From: an uncultured Porphyromonas sp.
GTDB taxonomy: Bacteria; Bacteroidota; Bacteroidia; Bacteroidales; Porphyromonadaceae
Length of the DNA: 7,740 bases
Assembly: GCA_900548415.1 (NCBI GenBank)
Contig: URKO01000045.1
Span: 1 to 7,740 of the forward strand
Direction: 5' to 3'
Shown here: positions 6,655 through 7,740 of the stretch, piece after piece
Position numbering within the stretch: position 1 is the stretch's first letter
Layout: each line of letters opens with the position of its first letter
Notes under the pieces: generated by a model
Seen by the model: only the letters and a program-made list of their open reading frames with translations
Told to the model about the DNA's origin: nothing
Databases searched by the model: none
Program-made: the position numbers and the translations under genes

Positions 6655-6687
6655 TGGTAACATCAACTCTTAAACGATTCAAATGGT

Positions 6688-7740
6688 ATGACAAGAAAAC
6701 TACTATCTTCATTACTCTTACTCCTTGCTCTGAGCTACGCACTGACCGCTCAGCAGGCTGGGTGTAAGATCACGCAAGAGCCGAAGGCCCTACCTGCCGA
6801 GGCGTGCAACTTTTCCATCTACGGTACTAGCCCCAATGGGCGCTACATTTATGGTGGCAGTCCTAACTCGACAGCCTTCTGCTACGACACGCAGCGAGAC
6901 ACCACCTCGCTCTTCCTCTCTGAGACGGGTGCTGAGAAGTATATGATCTACGCAGTCTCTGATGCTGGCGAGATCTTTGTTGCTCAGGATGAGGTAGGTG
7001 CTTATGTCTGCAATATGGCACAAGAGAAGCTACACGAGATCAAGACTCCTGAGAGCAACTGGCCTGACGTAAGACCTGTCTATGTGACTTCTGATGCTAA
7101 GTTCCTCGTGGGGTACGTGATGGATCCGACCTATGCTCAGGCGAGCATGACGCTCCCGATCTATGGCACACGAGCTGAGGATGGCTCCTGGACGATCAAG
7201 ACACTCCCCGTGCTGGACAAAGACTATCTAGGCCTCAAGCCTCACTACACGCAGGCTTTCTTCTGCTCGTCTGATGGTAAGAAGATCCTAGGTCGACAAA
7301 ATACCCGCAATGGCTCTGACAGACCACTTTTCTGGCAGCTGGATGAGCAGGGACAGTATCAGTGCTCTACACCTTGCGACTCATTCCTCTACAATCTAGA
7401 TGCTCCCCAGCCTGGTCCCCAGCCTGAGTGGGAGGATTATGTAACGGCAGACTATGAGCAAGACCCAGATCTATACAAAAAGCAAGAAGCTGAGTTCAAT
7501 AAGGCATACGATGCTTGGCTAGAAGTGTATGACAAAGTGTTTAAGGGTGTCACTGCTGATCTAGCTTGGCAGATTATGTCTCCAGCAAGTGGATACTGGA
7601 TGATATCCATCAAAGAGGAGGTTGGTGAGGGCTATGCGAACATCGCCTATCCAGGTGCATTAAATGTCTCTGATGGTAGTATCGAGCGGATCAACATCAA
7701 AGAGGCTTATGGTCTCGGTGGGGTCGGGCGTACTAATGAT
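6688..7740 (+). CDS. Secreted beta-propeller-like protein of unknown function (3' end outside window)
   Basis: ATG at 6688-6690 opens a frame that stays open for 351 codons to the window edge. Residues 1-22 form a signal peptide (MTRKLLSSLLLLLALSYALTA, cleavage near AQ), so the protein is exported. The mature part shows spaced short motifs of the type S-x-(D/N)-G/A-x-x-hydrophobic-G: SPNGRYIYG (48-56), SDAGEIFVA (91-99), SDAKFLVGY (135-143), SSDGKKILG (194-202) and possibly SPASGYWMI (298-306). Their spacing of roughly 40-60 residues suggests beta-propeller blades. Between the fourth and fifth lies a proline-rich linker (PQPGPQPEW, 240-248) and a charged, helix-prone stretch (about 255-287), an insertion unlike a simple propeller. 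Cysteines at 26, 40, 65, 108, 193, 226 and 230 could form disulfides. A C-terminal type IX secretion sorting domain is possible, but the C-terminus lies outside the window. I recognise no named family. Its own promoter diverges from the lipoprotein unit. Confidence 0.85.
   Translation, partial: MTRKLLSSLLLLLALSYALTAQQAGCKITQEPKALPAEACNFSIYGTSPNGRYIYGGSPNSTAFCYDTQRDTTSLFLSETGAEKYMIYAVSDAGEIFVAQDEVGAYVCNMAQEKLHEIKTPESNWPDVRPVYVTSDAKFLVGYVMDPTYAQASMTLPIYGTRAEDGSWTIKTLPVLDKDYLGLKPHYTQAFFCSSDGKKILGRQNTRNGSDRPLFWQLDEQGQYQCSTPCDSFLYNLDAPQPGPQPEWEDYVTADYEQDPDLYKKQEAEFNKAYDAWLEVYDKVFKGVTADLAWQIMSPASGYWMISIKEEVGEGYANIAYPGALNVSDGSIERINIKEAYGLGGVGRTND

Noticed and set aside
6527..6742. 71-codon minus-strand frame in the divergent intergenic region
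   Set aside because: It overlaps the strong plus-strand promoter and the signal peptide codons of the secreted protein and encodes nothing recognisable.

Overview
The window looks like chromosome of a Bacteroidales bacterium, most probably a Porphyromonas species. Three things suggest this. The dihydroorotase is of the [10 protein letters not shown] type that I recall from the Porphyromonas gingivalis enzyme. The promoters carry the Bacteroidetes -7 element TAnnTTTG and the genes lack clear Shine-Dalgarno sequences. The secreted proteins are a surface-type lipoprotein with a PCMD-like domain and a PorT-like beta-barrel. The assignment is from reading motifs, not from a database search.

Layout. 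Positions 1-102 (+) hold the last 33 codons of a gene entering from the left, which overlaps tail to tail with a 52-residue minus-strand ORF (69-227). Going upstream on the minus strand, that ORF is the last member of a methylmalonyl-CoA unit: methylmalonyl-CoA epimerase (1827-2243), then the carboxyltransferase (alpha) subunit of methylmalonyl-CoA decarboxylase (240-1793), then the small ORF. A second minus-strand unit is a polyprenol-phosphate-mannose-synthase-like glycosyltransferase (3775-4530) followed after one base by dihydroorotase pyrC (2418-3773). A third minus-strand unit is a proline-repeat lipoprotein (5459-6478) followed after 12 bases by an outer-membrane beta-barrel protein (4688-5446). 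Diverging from it across a 209-base regulatory region is a plus-strand gene for a secreted, beta-propeller-like protein (6688 to the window end, incomplete).

How the genes work together. The epimerase and carboxyltransferase act in succession in the succinate-to-propionate route: (R)-methylmalonyl-CoA is converted to (S), then decarboxylated to propionyl-CoA. The biotin carrier and membrane beta subunit that the carboxyltransferase needs are not in the window, and the small ORF that follows appears shortened. pyrC serves pyrimidine synthesis; its glycosyltransferase neighbour probably loads mannose or another hexose onto a polyprenyl phosphate. The lipoprotein and beta-barrel probably form a cell-envelope pair of unknown role. 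No tRNA, rRNA, CRISPR array, insertion sequence or prophage is visible, and no gap without a gene exceeds about 210 bases. The parts most worth a second look are the abbreviated decarboxylase operon, the 21-unit X-Pro repeat tract and the divergent promoter region at 6479-6687.
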